DNA from: Cyanobium sp. ATX 6F1
Lineage (GTDB): Bacteria; Cyanobacteriota; Cyanobacteriia; PCC-6307; Cyanobiaceae
NCBI RefSeq assembly: GCF_024346315.1
Contig: NZ_JAGQCS010000005.1
Location: forward strand, 124,001 to 188,000
Length of the DNA: 64,000 bases
Direction: 5' to 3'
In this document: positions 17,601-26,690 of the stretch, one piece after another
Position numbering within the stretch: the stretch's first letter is position 1
Layout of the letters: each line of letters begins with the position of its first letter
Notes under the pieces: generated by a model
Seen by the model: only the letters and a program-made list of their open reading frames with translations
Database searches by the model: none
What the model was told of the DNA's origin: nothing
Position numbers and translations under genes: made by a program

Positions 17601-20600
17601 GGGCGACCAGCCGCACCTGGACCTGCAAACGATCCGGCAGCGGCAACCGGGCCAACCAAACGCGCTCAAAGCCGACGGGAAGGAAGACCTGGCCGGCCGC
17701 CACGGACGGATCAATCGTGGCCGCCACCACCTGGAGACAGGCATCGAGCAGGGCCCAGTCCCTGGCACCCGGCGGGCGGGCCAGTTCGGCCCAGGCCCGG
17801 CCTTGGTCCTGCCTGAGCCCGACCACCCCACGGAAGCTGGGGCCGTAGACCAGTCCGATGCGCTCCAAAGCCGCGTAGAAACCCGTCAGCTCAACCGCCA
17901 TGGCCGTGGAGGGGCATTCGCAGGGCTCGAAGGGCGCGGCTGGGCTCCAATCGCCGGAACCGGGCAGCCGGCCACTGCCATGGAAGCTCCACCGGGGCTG
18001 CTTCTCGTCCCCCTCAGCGTGGGCCTTGGGCCACTCCAGACTGTGAAACTCCAGCTCCTGGCAAGCGGGGCCCTCGGCGATCACCAGCTGCAAGCGCACC
18101 GGGGACTCGTGCAGCTTGAGGCTGCGCTCCAGCTCCAGCCCTTCAATGGCCAGGGGTCTCCCCTGCTTCTGGAGCTCCTGCAAGGCGAGGATCAGGAAGC
18201 CAGCGGCGGGGAACACCGCCTGGCGGCGCAGGGCGTGGTCGGCCAGGTCGGCCTGTCGCTCCCCATGGAGCACGATCTCGAAGCGCTGCTCCCTACCACC
18301 GGGGAGGTCGAGCCGCCTCAGCTGCCCGTCGTCATTTGGACAGGGGGCGGATCCAGCCGAGACGCCACCGCTGCGAGCTGCCACCTCAGCGGGGGACCCC
18401 AGGATCTGATCCAGCCAGAGACTGGCCGGTTCCTTCGACTGCCCGAACACGGGCCACCAGAACCGCTGGCGCTGGAACGGGTAACCGGGCAAGTCAACCC
18501 AGCGGTGGGGGAAAGGCTGGTGGAAGCCGATCCAGTCGACCCGGTGGCCCTGTCGATGCAACTGGGCCAGGCTGGTGAGCATGACGCGCACGTCCTCGTG
18601 ACCGGGGCGCAGGCTGGGCCACCAGGCCAGGGACGGTTCCTGTAAACACTGGCGCCCCATGCCGGTGAGGGTGGGGCGGGCTCCGATCTCCAGGAAGGTC
18701 TGGGCGCCCTGGGCTGCCAGGCAGTCCATCCCCCTGGCAAACTTCACCGGACGAATCAGGTGATCACACCAATAGGAGGGATGGGCGATCTCCTCGCCGG
18801 CAAGGCGGCCCGTGAGGTTGCTCACCAGAGGCTGACAGGGGGGCTGGAAGCGAATCTGGGCCAGCTCCTGCTCGAAAGCCTCGAGCATCGGTTCCATGGC
18901 CGGGGAATGGAAGGCATGGCTCACCGCAAGGCGGTGAACCGCCAGCCCCTGCGCCTGGGCCTGGCGCTCCAAGCGATCCAAGGCCTTGAGTGGACCGGAG
19001 AGCACGGAGTTGGCGGGCCCGTTGCTGGCGGCGACCGTGAGCTGGGGATGCTCCCGCAACAACCTCTCCAGCTGGTCGGCCGTGGCCAGCAGGGCCGCCA
19101 TGCCACCGCCGGGGGGCAGCTCCTGCATCAGACGCCCCCGGGCCACCACCAGCCGGATGGCATCTTCCAGGCTGAACACCCCAGCGAGATGGGCGGCCAC
19201 CACTTCCCCAACGCTGTGACCCATCAGCAGGTCTGGGCGGATGCCCCAGCTCAGCCAGAGCTGGGCGAGGGCATAGCCCACGGCGAACAGGGCCGGTTGG
19301 GTGTAACGGGTCTGGTTGAGGGCAGAGGCGGCGGCCTCTTCCCTGCCAGGAGCTGGGTAGAGCACCCCGGCCAGAGGCTGGGGCAGCAGCGGGTCAATCA
19401 GGCGGGTGCAGGCCTCGAACGCCTCCTGGAACACAGGGTGGTGACGCAGCAGCCCTTCAGCCATGCCCAGGGTCTGGGATCCCTGGCCGGTGAACAGGAA
19501 GGCGAGCTTGCCGGGGCGCCGTGAGGCCTGGCCCCAGATGACCCCAAGGGGCTCCTCGCCCGCGGCGAAGCCATCGAGCTGCTGCTGCAAATCGGCGTGA
19601 CTCGCGGCCAGGCAGACCAGTCGGCGTGCCAGCTGACTGCGCCTCTGGTTGGCCGTGGCGCAGAGATCCACCAGGGACAGACCAGGCTGCTCACGCACCA
19701 AGCCGGCCAGGTCGCTCGCTTTCTGCCGTAAGGCCGCATCGGAGTGGGCCGAGAGGCAGAGCAGTTGAAGCGGCAGTGGATTCGGTGCCTGGGGCTGCGC
19801 ACTCAACCCAGCCGCTGGTTCGGGCGGCTCTCCCAGCACGACATGGGCATTGGTGCCGCCAAAACCGAAGGAACTGACCCCCACCACGACCGCTCGATCC
19901 GCTTGCGGGAACGGCTCCAGGGAGGTCTGGACCCTGAGCTTCAGCCCGCTGAAATCAATGCCGGGATTGGGGTTGCGAAAATGGAGGCTGGCGGGAAGCT
20001 GGCGGTGATGAACGCAGAGGGCGGCCTTGATCAGGCCGGTGACCCCGGCCGCAGTTTCGCCATGGCCGAGGTTGCTCTTCACCGAGCCCACCCGGCAGGG
20101 CTGGTCATGGGGCCGGCCTTCCCCGAGCACGGTGCCGAGGGCCTGCAGCTCCACAGGGTCCCCCTGGCGCGTTCCCGTGCCATGGGCTTCGACGTACTGG
20201 GTGGCGGCCGGATCGATGCCGGCGCGCTGGAAGGCCTGGCGGACACAGGCCACCTGGGACTGCAGATTGGGCGCCACCATGCCGTTGCTGCGGCCATCGG
20301 AATTGATCGCCGTGCCGTGAATCAGCGCATAGATCGCATCACCATTGGCCAGGGCAGCCGAAAGAGGCTTGAGCAGCACCGCTCCAGCCCCTTCGGAACG
20401 CACGTAGCCATCGGCGCTGGCATCAAAACTCTTGCAGCGGCCATCGGAGGAAAGCAGCCCGGCCTTGCAGAACCCCATCTGGCTGCCAGGGCTGATCAGG
20501 GCCTGGACGCCACCCGCCAGGGCCGCAGCCGACTCGCCCCTCCACAGGCTCTCGCAGGCCAGATACACGGCCACCAGCGACGAGGAACAGGCCGTGTCCA

Positions 20601-21153
20601 CGGCGAAGCTTGGACCCTTGAAGTCGAAGAAATAAGAGAGCCGATTCGCTGCGATCGAGCCGGAGTTCCCCGGCAGCACAAAGGGCTCGTTATCGGGAAC
20701 GGCATAGTTCTCGGTGGAACTCCAGAGCAGATTTCTGTAATCCGCCGCGGAGATTCCGATGAACACTCCCACCGCCTTGCCGCGCAAAGCCTCCACCGGC
20801 TGACCCCCATCTTCGAGAGCACGCCAGGCCACCTCGAGCAGCAGCCGTTGCTGGGGATCCATGCAGATGGCCTCCCGGGGTGAGATGCCGAAGAAGGCCG
20901 CATCGAACTGGTCGATTCCCTCGATGAAGCCCCCATGCCGCACGTGCTGATGCAGGGGCCGCTGTGGATCGGGATCGAAATGGAGCGCCAGATCCCAACG
21001 ATCCGGCGGCACCTCGCGGATCGCATCGCGGCCCTGGATCAGCAATTGCCAGAAATCGGCAGGAGAGTCGACTCCGCCCGGCAGGCGGCAGCCGATCCCA
21101 ACGATCGCGATCGGCTCTGGGGGGCAGGCGGCTCGGGGCTCGGGGCGGCTCAA
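14638..21153 (-). CDS. Type I PKS, fully reducing: KS-AT-DH-ER-KR-ACP
   Basis: A 2171-residue single-module polyketide synthase. KS spans roughly 13-440 with Cys189 (VDTACSSS), His324 (VEAHGTGT) and His364. AT spans roughly 550-870 with GHSVGE at 645 and HAFHS at 746, the malonyl-specific signature. DH spans roughly 950-1230 and its first motif is HALRRQAVFP, with Arg where the consensus HxxxGxxxxP has Gly; LLDACLQ near 1139 supplies the second catalytic Asp. ER starts near 1435 with NADPH motif AAAGGVGQAAL near 1584. KR starts near 1770 (VSGALGGIG) with catalytic SS...Y near 1904. ACP has GLDSL near 2081. It should add one fully saturated two-carbon unit per cycle. There is no terminal thioesterase. 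The TTG start lies 4 bases after the upstream PKS stop. Confidence 0.93.
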   Translation of the reverse strand: MSRPEPRAACPPEPIAIVGIGCRLPGGVDSPADFWQLLIQGRDAIREVPPDRWDLALHFDPDPQRPLHQHVRHGGFIEGIDQFDAAFFGISPREAICMDPQQRLLLEVAWRALEDGGQPVEALRGKAVGVFIGISAADYRNLLWSSTENYAVPDNEPFVLPGNSGSIAANRLSYFFDFKGPSFAVDTACSSSLVAVYLACESLWRGESAAALAGGVQALISPGSQMGFCKAGLLSSDGRCKSFDASADGYVRSEGAGAVLLKPLSAALANGDAIYALIHGTAINSDGRSNGMVAPNLQSQVACVRQAFQRAGIDPAATQYVEAHGTGTRQGDPVELQALGTVLGEGRPHDQPCRVGSVKSNLGHGETAAGVTGLIKAALCVHHRQLPASLHFRNPNPGIDFSGLKLRVQTSLEPFPQADRAVVVGVSSFGFGGTNAHVVLGEPPEPAAGLSAQPQAPNPLPLQLLCLSAHSDAALRQKASDLAGLVREQPGLSLVDLCATANQRRSQLARRLVCLAASHADLQQQLDGFAAGEEPLGVIWGQASRRPGKLAFLFTGQGSQTLGMAEGLLRHHPVFQEAFEACTRLIDPLLPQPLAGVLYPAPGREEAAASALNQTRYTQPALFAVGYALAQLWLSWGIRPDLLMGHSVGEVVAAHLAGVFSLEDAIRLVVARGRLMQELPPGGGMAALLATADQLERLLREHPQLTVAASNGPANSVLSGPLKALDRLERQAQAQGLAVHRLAVSHAFHSPAMEPMLEAFEQELAQIRFQPPCQPLVSNLTGRLAGEEIAHPSYWCDHLIRPVKFARGMDCLAAQGAQTFLEIGARPTLTGMGRQCLQEPSLAWWPSLRPGHEDVRVMLTSLAQLHRQGHRVDWIGFHQPFPHRWVDLPGYPFQRQRFWWPVFGQSKEPASLWLDQILGSPAEVAARSGGVSAGSAPCPNDDGQLRRLDLPGGREQRFEIVLHGERQADLADHALRRQAVFPAAGFLILALQELQKQGRPLAIEGLELERSLKLHESPVRLQLVIAEGPACQELEFHSLEWPKAHAEGDEKQPRWSFHGSGRLPGSGDWSPAAPFEPCECPSTAMAVELTGFYAALERIGLVYGPSFRGVVGLRQDQGRAWAELARPPGARDWALLDACLQVVAATIDPSVAAGQVFLPVGFERVWLARLPLPDRLQVQVRLVAHDDAAFVEAELLLLDPSLAGPEAVIGWIGGFRLRRLPRQALDWLFPLPEEARSGADHPADWLYQSVWTCLPAEPQGTPQRAPVRPPQVSWLVGASEDQAAPFLAWVAQEGGEVGRLGLGEPVPGPGPVLFWPNLPSHSLQEALGALLALAQQLGSDPKRSPQPRRVMLVLEGDGPAQGALGAFSRTAALEQGQLSWSQLGLPEDRAEAPGANDWPRLWALLEQEASISWQNGAARVERLLPLPPDRFRWAIGSFGSLETLWAEPMPAQEPAPGEVLIAVAATGLNFRDVLNALGLLRTYSRQLGLDEEARVPFGGECVGQVVACGEAVPPGLIGQTVVAALAVGSLASHVCCRAELVVPLPAAMDPEVGASVTTAFLTAQYGLVELAGLQPGETVLIHAAAGGVGQAALQVARQCGARILATASAPKQEQLLAQGVEAVFDSRSLAFAEQVLEHTAGRGVDVVLNSLKGDGVEAGFRALATGGRFIELGKIEIWSRHQALEQRPDARYLPFDLLEVAAATPGLVRELLVRLIEQLSNGQLTPLPITVFPNERSVEAFRLMAQARHTGKVVITQPPRPSALRVHGEGAYLVSGALGGIGRQLLPWLVEQGAKELVLVSRSTDEPPPPARALMASLERQGVRLHRLALDLAAADAADRLRLGLGALERPVRGFFHAAGQLDDGLIERQTPERLAAALAVKYSSWLAIEAALAEQPLDFGVAFSSMAALLGSPGQSGYGAANGALDGACRAARSHRLAIQWGPWEGEGMAAAMTGRDRQRLKALGVGLLPAAGCLVAMESLLGRGSCGNVAVLNINWERLVRQAPRGQRTLLASLLGAGAAGASAAGDAGPPALLAVLQATPAMERQAVLRRFVQEQLAKVLGLAEAEQIDASEPLFNMGLDSLMALEFNVLLEKNLGVSLSESLVFEKPTVDDLVDHFLVEVLFLTEPEPQSPDPDPLETVASNLAWDQKLEAVAAMPIEDLVRQLRGD

Positions 21154-21157
21154 GTTT

Positions 21158-24100
21158 TTATCCAGGTCGGCCGGACAACGCCCGCAGGAAGAGGCCGGAA
21201 TAGCGCTCGATCAGCTCCTCGCGGCTCGGGCAGACCACGCCGAGCGAGCGCAGCACGGCCTCGGTTTGATCGCAACTGGGCCTGGATCGCAAGCCGGGCG
21301 TCATCAACTGGGAATAGGTGAGTTGTTCACTCCCCCAGCGCTGCGAGAAGAAGGGGAGGAGGGGGTAAAGCGGATTGCTGGGTTGTTGCGACAACGCCTC
21401 AAGCCAGTCCTGAAGCGGAACGGGCTGGGGGCTCTGATCACGGAATCCCGCCAGCAGGTCGCTCCAGAGCACGGGCCTGGGGTGGTTCAGGTGGAAGACC
21501 CGACCGGCATGCTCGGACTTCCAGGCCAGGACGCCGACGGCGGCACTCACATAGTCGACCGGCACCAGATCCAGCTCCGCCATCACGTCGAGGGTCTGGC
21601 CCAGCTCCAGGCAACCCCGCACCAGGCGGTGGATGTAATCGTCGGCGTTCCAGGCTCCCGTCAAGGAGTGACCGCCGATCAGGGGCGGACGATAGACCGT
21701 GACCGGCAGACCCCGGGCGGCGGCGGCCAACACCAGGCGCTCACTGACCCACTTGGTCTGGGAGTAGCCGAGCACGATCCCCCGCCATTCGCTGAGGTCA
21801 TCGGATTCAAGGAACTCCCGATCGCGGTAGGCGGCTGCCTCGGCCACCGCCGTGCTGGAGATGAACTGCACCGGCAGGGGGTGTAGGCCAGCCACCGCCA
21901 GGCGCAGGACCTCCAGAGTTCCCCCCACATTGGCGGCCCGGAGTTGGCTGTAGGGGAGGGTGTAGCTGAGCTGGGCTCCGTTGTGGAGGATGCCGTCCAG
22001 TCGTTCGGCCAGGGCCTTGAAGCTGGCGGCCTCCAGGCCGAAGCGGGGCTTGGCAAGGTCACCCGCCACCCCGACGATCCGCTCGCCGTAGGCCTCCTTC
22101 CAGAGGCCGTAACTACGCAGGTTGGCCTGCACCCGCTCCCAGGCCCCCTGGTCGGAATCGGCGCGAGCCAGGCAATGGAGACGGAGTTCGGGCCAGCGCT
22201 CCAGCTGGTCGGCCAGCAGATGGGCGCCCAGAAAGCCGGTGGCCCCGGTCACCAGCACCGCCCGGCCGGGGCCATCCTGCCGTGGGGCGTCTTGTAGTGG
22301 GCCGTCCGGGTCAGGCCCAGGGGTGTTGAAGGGCCAGTGCCAGTCAGCCGGCAAAACAGCTTCTACGGCCAGGTCGGTCTCCGCACCGACAGCCGTCACG
22401 GATGGGCTGGCCCCTTCGATCAGCAGGAGCAGGTGGCTGGCCAGGCTCCCCAGAGAGGGATCCCCCGCCATCGCTCCGAGTCCCAGGCTCACCCCCAGGC
22501 CGGCCTGGACCGCCGTGGCCAACTCCACAGCCATCATCGAATCCATGCCGAGCACCTGGAGGTCGGTGCCGGCCTGAAGATCGGCCCGGTCATAGCCGCC
22601 CAGCTCGGCGAGCACATCGGCCAGGCAGCTCAGCATGGCGGCTTCGGCCTTGACCCCACCATCGATCCCCTCCAGCTCCCTGATCACGGTGAGCTCCTGG
22701 GTCAATGCCTTGAACCGGGGCACAAAGCGATCATGGTCCTGCTCTTCCAGTTCCACGACCACCGCCCTGGCCTCGCTGCTGCCCATCCAGCGCTCCAGGC
22801 TGGCGAGGGCCTGCTCAGGCTTGATCTTGCGCAGGAAATCGGCCGTCCCCGCGGCCATCCCCTCCCCCGCCCAGGGGCCCCAGTTGATGCTCATCGCCGG
22901 CCAGCCCTGGGCCCGCCGCTGGGCCATCAGACCATCGAGGGCTCCATTGGCGGCTCCGTAGGCGACCTGCCCCGGCGATCCCAGCAGTCCGGCCACGGAG
23001 GAGTAGCAGAGGAAAAAATCAAGAGGCAGGTCACGACTCAAGCGGTCGAGGTGCTGGGCACCCAACACCTTGGCGGCGGCAACGGCAGCGCATCGCTCAG
23101 GTGTCTGGTTGATCAGGAGGCCGTCATCCAGGACCCCGGCGGCATGAATGATGCCCTGCAGCGGCAGGCCACTGGCCGCCATACGGGCGAAGACGGCTTC
23201 GAGGCCAGCGCCATCGGCCACGTCCACGCTCTCCACCGTCACGGTGGCGCCGAGGGCTTCGAGTTCGGCGATCACGGCCAACTGGGCCGGATTGGCCGGC
23301 CGCCGGGCCAGCAGCACAAGCTGGCGGCTTCCGGCCCCAACGAGCCAGCGGGCCGTGGCCAGACCCAAGGCCCCCAGCCCCCCGCTGATCAGCACGGTGG
23401 CGGCGGCCCGCAGCGCCGGGCCAGGGGCCACAAACAACTCGGGAGGCGCCGGATCCAGGGACACCCGTTCGACCTCACCAGACTGAAGCCGTCGTTCTTC
23501 GAGCGTGGCCAAGGTGGGCGCCCGAGAGAGCAGGTCAGGCAGATCGGCGCCGGCGGGATCGCACCACAACAGGGCGCCGCCCTGGGGTCCGGCTTCCCGG
23601 ATCCAGCAGCGGGCGAGGGCCGCCAAGGCCTCACCGCCTGGCTGGTCTTGGCCACTCAGGGCCCAGTGCACGGCCTCGAGGCGACCGCTGCGCTCTAGCA
23701 GGCCCTGGAGCAGGGGCAGCCAGCCCTGCCAGAAGGGCTGCCCGGCCAGGGCTTCGGCCGCCGGCGGCCTGAGAGCCGTCAGCAGCACGACCGAAGGCCG
23801 GCCGCTGGCGGCCTCCGGGTTCGCCAGCGGTCCACCCAGCCAGGCATCGAGGTCATCGAGGTCGGCACACCAACGGGCCCCGGCCCCGATCCGTTCCGCA
23901 AGCTTCGAGCCGATGGCGGCCGTTCCACCGAGCAAGGCCAGGGGAGCGGAGCTTGGATTCGAGGCTGGTTTGAGCGTCTCCAGCGCTCTCCAGCAACGCC
24001 AATGGTCGAGGTGAAAAGCCTGTTTGGCGTGGATCCGATCGTGCTCCTCGATCCAGAAAGCGCCGCGTTCGAACGGAACGGTGGGGAGCACCTGACGGGG

Positions 24101-26089
24101 CCAGAGCTTCGAGGGCGAGAGCGGACGCCAATCGATCGGGCAGCCGGCCAGCCAGAGTTCAACAGCCCGGGTGATCCCCGGAGCCTCGAGTGGAAGACGC
24201 AGGCTGTACCCGTGGGCTGTGAGTTCCTCGCTGGCAGCGGAAGCTTCCACCAGGCGTGGCCGCGAAGGGAACGCCGCAATCGTCTTGGCCAGGTCCACCG
24301 AATCGGTTCCGTAGACCACCGCGCCAGGTTCCACGCCGAGGCGCGCCCAGTCCCCTACCCAGTCACTGGCCTCTGGCGACGACGGGCCGAAAAGGTCCCA
24401 GGCCAGGCGAGGAGGGGAGGCAGGAGCTTCCCCCCAGCGCAGCGCTGAAGCTTCTTCTACTTCCAGCCAATCGCCGAGGGCGGCAGCGGCGGCGATTGGT
24501 GTCGCCGCCCGCAAGGCCAGGCGCCAGCGAAGGCTGCGGCGGCCCTCGCGACTGGTGGCACACACGGCCTGCCAGTTCGCCTGGGGCACAGCGGGCAGAC
24601 AGCGCACGAAACGCTCCACCAGCTTGTGAAGACTCGACTCCGTCGAGGCAGAGAGCAGCAACCAGTCGTCAGCCGAGGGGGAATCGGCTGGGGCAAGGAT
24701 CGACTCCGTCGGGGCCTGCTCGACGATCACATGGGCGTTGGTGCCGCTCCAGCCGAACGAACTCACCGCCACCCGGCGCAGGCCGCCCTGACGGGGCCAG
24801 GGCTCCAGGACCTCCGGCAGCCGAAGCGCCCACTGGTCCCAGTCCATCAGGGGTGTCGGTCGGCGCAGGTGCAGGTGAGGCGGCACCAGCCCCTTCTGGA
24901 CCATCAGGATCCCCTTGATCAGCCCGGCGATTCCGGAAGCCCCCTCCAGGTGGCCGATGTTCGTTTTCACCGAGCCCAGCAGCAGCGGAGCATCGCGATC
25001 CGGACTGGCATAGATCGGAGCCAGGGCCTTCAGCTCGATCGGATCGCCCAGGGCGGTGCCGGTGCCGTGGGCCTCCAGCACGTCGATCTGATCCCCCTCC
25101 AATTGAGCCAGGGCGAGGGTCTGGCGCATCAGGGCGGCCTGTGCCTCGCCGCTGGGAACGGTGAGCCCTGCCGTGGCACCGTCCTGGTTCACGCCGCTAC
25201 CGCGCAACACCGCCCAGATCGGATCGCCGGCCGCCATCGCATCGGCCAGCCGCTTCAGCACCACCACGCCACAGCCCTCACTGCGCACGTAGCCATCGGC
25301 GGCGGCATCGAAGGATTTGCAACGGCCATCGGCCGCCATCATTCCGCTCTTGGCCAGGCAGAGGCTGTTCACCGGCGAGAGGATCAGGCTGACGCCGCCG
25401 GCAAGGGCCAGGTCGGAGCCGCGATCCCGCAGGGAGCGACAGGCCAGGTCCACCGTCACAAGGGAGGAGGAGCAGGCGGTGTCGACCGCCAGGGAGGGTC
25501 CGGTGAGGCCAAGCAGATAGGAGAGCCGGCCTGGCGCCATGCTCAGGCTGGAGCCGGAGGCGAAATAGAGGTCGAATCGCTCGTCACCGACCTCGCTGCG
25601 CAGTTGGCGCCAGGCGTAATCGTTGGTGCAGATGCCCATGAACACCCCCGTGGCCGTGCCCTTCAACCGATCGGTGGCGATGGCCGCCGATTCCAGGGCC
25701 TCCTGGGCCACCTCGAGGATCAACCGCTGCTGGGGATCCATCGCCTGGGCCTCCCGGGGGGAGACGCCGAAACTGGCGGGATCGAACTGGTCGACATCCG
25801 CCAGGAAGCCCCCTCGGCGGAAATGCATCTTTCCTGGCCGGCCAGGGTTGGCATCGAAAAAGTCTTCGATCGGCCAACGGCTGGGGGGCACCTCACTGAG
25901 CCCGTCACACCCCTCGCAGAGAAAAGACCAAAAGGCTTCAGGGCTGTCGAGGTTCGGCTTGCCTTCACCACCGGGGAAACGGCAACCCACACCCACGACG
26001 GCGATGGGTTCAGCCTGGAGCAATTGACGCTGGTCGTGGGCCTTTTGGGCCAGCAAGGCCAACTGGAGCGCGGAAAGACCCTTAACCAT
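21158..26089 (-). CDS. Type I PKS without AT: KS-KR-ACP-thioester reductase
   Basis: A 1643-residue polyketide synthase. KS (about 27-460) has VDTACSSS near residue 203 and VLEAHGTGT. The next 400 residues keep linker-like stretches (GRRSLRWRLAL, and LPTVPFERGAFWI as in post-AT linkers), but no GHSxGE or HAFHS motif, so the acyltransferase is missing. KR begins near 900 (SGGLGALG) with SS...YGAANGALDG. ACP has GMDSMM near 1180. A terminal thioester-reductase SDR begins near 1280 (VTGATGFLG) with YSQTK as YxxxK. The reductase should release the chain as an aldehyde or alcohol, so this module acts last although its gene precedes the other PKS gene. The malonyl unit must be loaded in trans, possibly by the neighbouring AT. 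Confidence 0.9.
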   Translation of the reverse strand: MVKGLSALQLALLAQKAHDQRQLLQAEPIAVVGVGCRFPGGEGKPNLDSPEAFWSFLCEGCDGLSEVPPSRWPIEDFFDANPGRPGKMHFRRGGFLADVDQFDPASFGVSPREAQAMDPQQRLILEVAQEALESAAIATDRLKGTATGVFMGICTNDYAWRQLRSEVGDERFDLYFASGSSLSMAPGRLSYLLGLTGPSLAVDTACSSSLVTVDLACRSLRDRGSDLALAGGVSLILSPVNSLCLAKSGMMAADGRCKSFDAAADGYVRSEGCGVVVLKRLADAMAAGDPIWAVLRGSGVNQDGATAGLTVPSGEAQAALMRQTLALAQLEGDQIDVLEAHGTGTALGDPIELKALAPIYASPDRDAPLLLGSVKTNIGHLEGASGIAGLIKGILMVQKGLVPPHLHLRRPTPLMDWDQWALRLPEVLEPWPRQGGLRRVAVSSFGWSGTNAHVIVEQAPTESILAPADSPSADDWLLLSASTESSLHKLVERFVRCLPAVPQANWQAVCATSREGRRSLRWRLALRAATPIAAAAALGDWLEVEEASALRWGEAPASPPRLAWDLFGPSSPEASDWVGDWARLGVEPGAVVYGTDSVDLAKTIAAFPSRPRLVEASAASEELTAHGYSLRLPLEAPGITRAVELWLAGCPIDWRPLSPSKLWPRQVLPTVPFERGAFWIEEHDRIHAKQAFHLDHWRCWRALETLKPASNPSSAPLALLGGTAAIGSKLAERIGAGARWCADLDDLDAWLGGPLANPEAASGRPSVVLLTALRPPAAEALAGQPFWQGWLPLLQGLLERSGRLEAVHWALSGQDQPGGEALAALARCWIREAGPQGGALLWCDPAGADLPDLLSRAPTLATLEERRLQSGEVERVSLDPAPPELFVAPGPALRAAATVLISGGLGALGLATARWLVGAGSRQLVLLARRPANPAQLAVIAELEALGATVTVESVDVADGAGLEAVFARMAASGLPLQGIIHAAGVLDDGLLINQTPERCAAVAAAKVLGAQHLDRLSRDLPLDFFLCYSSVAGLLGSPGQVAYGAANGALDGLMAQRRAQGWPAMSINWGPWAGEGMAAGTADFLRKIKPEQALASLERWMGSSEARAVVVELEEQDHDRFVPRFKALTQELTVIRELEGIDGGVKAEAAMLSCLADVLAELGGYDRADLQAGTDLQVLGMDSMMAVELATAVQAGLGVSLGLGAMAGDPSLGSLASHLLLLIEGASPSVTAVGAETDLAVEAVLPADWHWPFNTPGPDPDGPLQDAPRQDGPGRAVLVTGATGFLGAHLLADQLERWPELRLHCLARADSDQGAWERVQANLRSYGLWKEAYGERIVGVAGDLAKPRFGLEAASFKALAERLDGILHNGAQLSYTLPYSQLRAANVGGTLEVLRLAVAGLHPLPVQFISSTAVAEAAAYRDREFLESDDLSEWRGIVLGYSQTKWVSERLVLAAAARGLPVTVYRPPLIGGHSLTGAWNADDYIHRLVRGCLELGQTLDVMAELDLVPVDYVSAAVGVLAWKSEHAGRVFHLNHPRPVLWSDLLAGFRDQSPQPVPLQDWLEALSQQPSNPLYPLLPFFSQRWGSEQLTYSQLMTPGLRSRPSCDQTEAVLRSLGVVCPSREELIERYSGLFLRALSGRPG

Positions 26090-26423
26090 CGAGCCAGTAT
26101 TTCACGACACTCTCAACATCGACCTCGAAAAGGGTCCCCCAGTCAGCCCCCCACAACGAAAGCCTGATCTTCGCTGCGACGGTAGGGGCCCCCATGGCCG
26201 CAGGTCCTGGACAATCCAGGGCAGTGAGCACCAGGCTGGGGTGGCGCTCAGCCCACTCCTGGAGGGCATTCTGGAGCTCCTTCCTGCATTCGCACGGGGC
26301 CCTGCCACCCGTTGAGATCACCGGGGAAGCCGCTGCTCCAGCAGAGGCAGGCCTGGAGAAGGGAGCGGTGCCAGGTCTTCTGGCTGGAAGCGCCGTTGAA
26401 GCAAGGGCCCCCAGCAACGCCAT
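26082..26423 (-). CDS. Small unknown protein overlapping the PKS start
   Basis: An ORF of up to 113 residues whose stop overlaps the start of the AT-less PKS as ATGGTTAA, the spacing expected for translational coupling. The C-terminal 70 residues look protein-like (CRKELQNALQEWAERHP, then WGADWGTLFEVDVESVVKYW). The N-terminal 35 residues are low-complexity Ala/Pro and may be untranslated; a GTG at 26321 is an alternative start giving about 79 residues. I do not recognise a family. Its position next to the PKS suggests an accessory or docking role, but this is a guess and the ORF could be spurious. Confidence 0.4.
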   Translation of the reverse strand: MALLGALASTALPARRPGTAPFSRPASAGAAASPVISTGGRAPCECRKELQNALQEWAERHPSLVLTALDCPGPAAMGAPTVAAKIRLSLWGADWGTLFEVDVESVVKYWLDG

Positions 26424-26690
26424 GGGCCGGGGAAGAAACAGTTGCTTCTAACAATGGGGCCACGGGCTCGGTGATGGCCAAGAAGTTGTCGGCCGTTCTG
26501 ATCACACTTGAGGATGAAGCCGAAGCCCCATCCTTTTCCGCGCCGTAGAGAATTCAGCGCCGAAGGGGACCGACGACCAGCTTGACCAGATCGACATGGC
26601 CGCGGCCGATCTGAACAGCACCGGTCTTTGTTCATTCCCCGCCGCCTGATCAGCCAACCATGCCCGCCCCGTCAGGAATCCAAACACGCC

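Noticed and set aside
15346-18645. A 1099-residue open frame on the plus strand
   Set aside because: It lies wholly antisense to the reducing PKS gene, is low in recognisable domains and rich in Gly/Arg/Gln/His, and reflects GC-rich codon bias of the PKS on the other strand.
22337-23698. A 453-residue plus-strand open frame
   Set aside because: It is antisense to the AT-less PKS and shows composition-driven sequence without domains.
24626-26167. A 513-residue plus-strand open frame
   Set aside because: It is antisense to the KS domain of the AT-less PKS with no recognisable motif.
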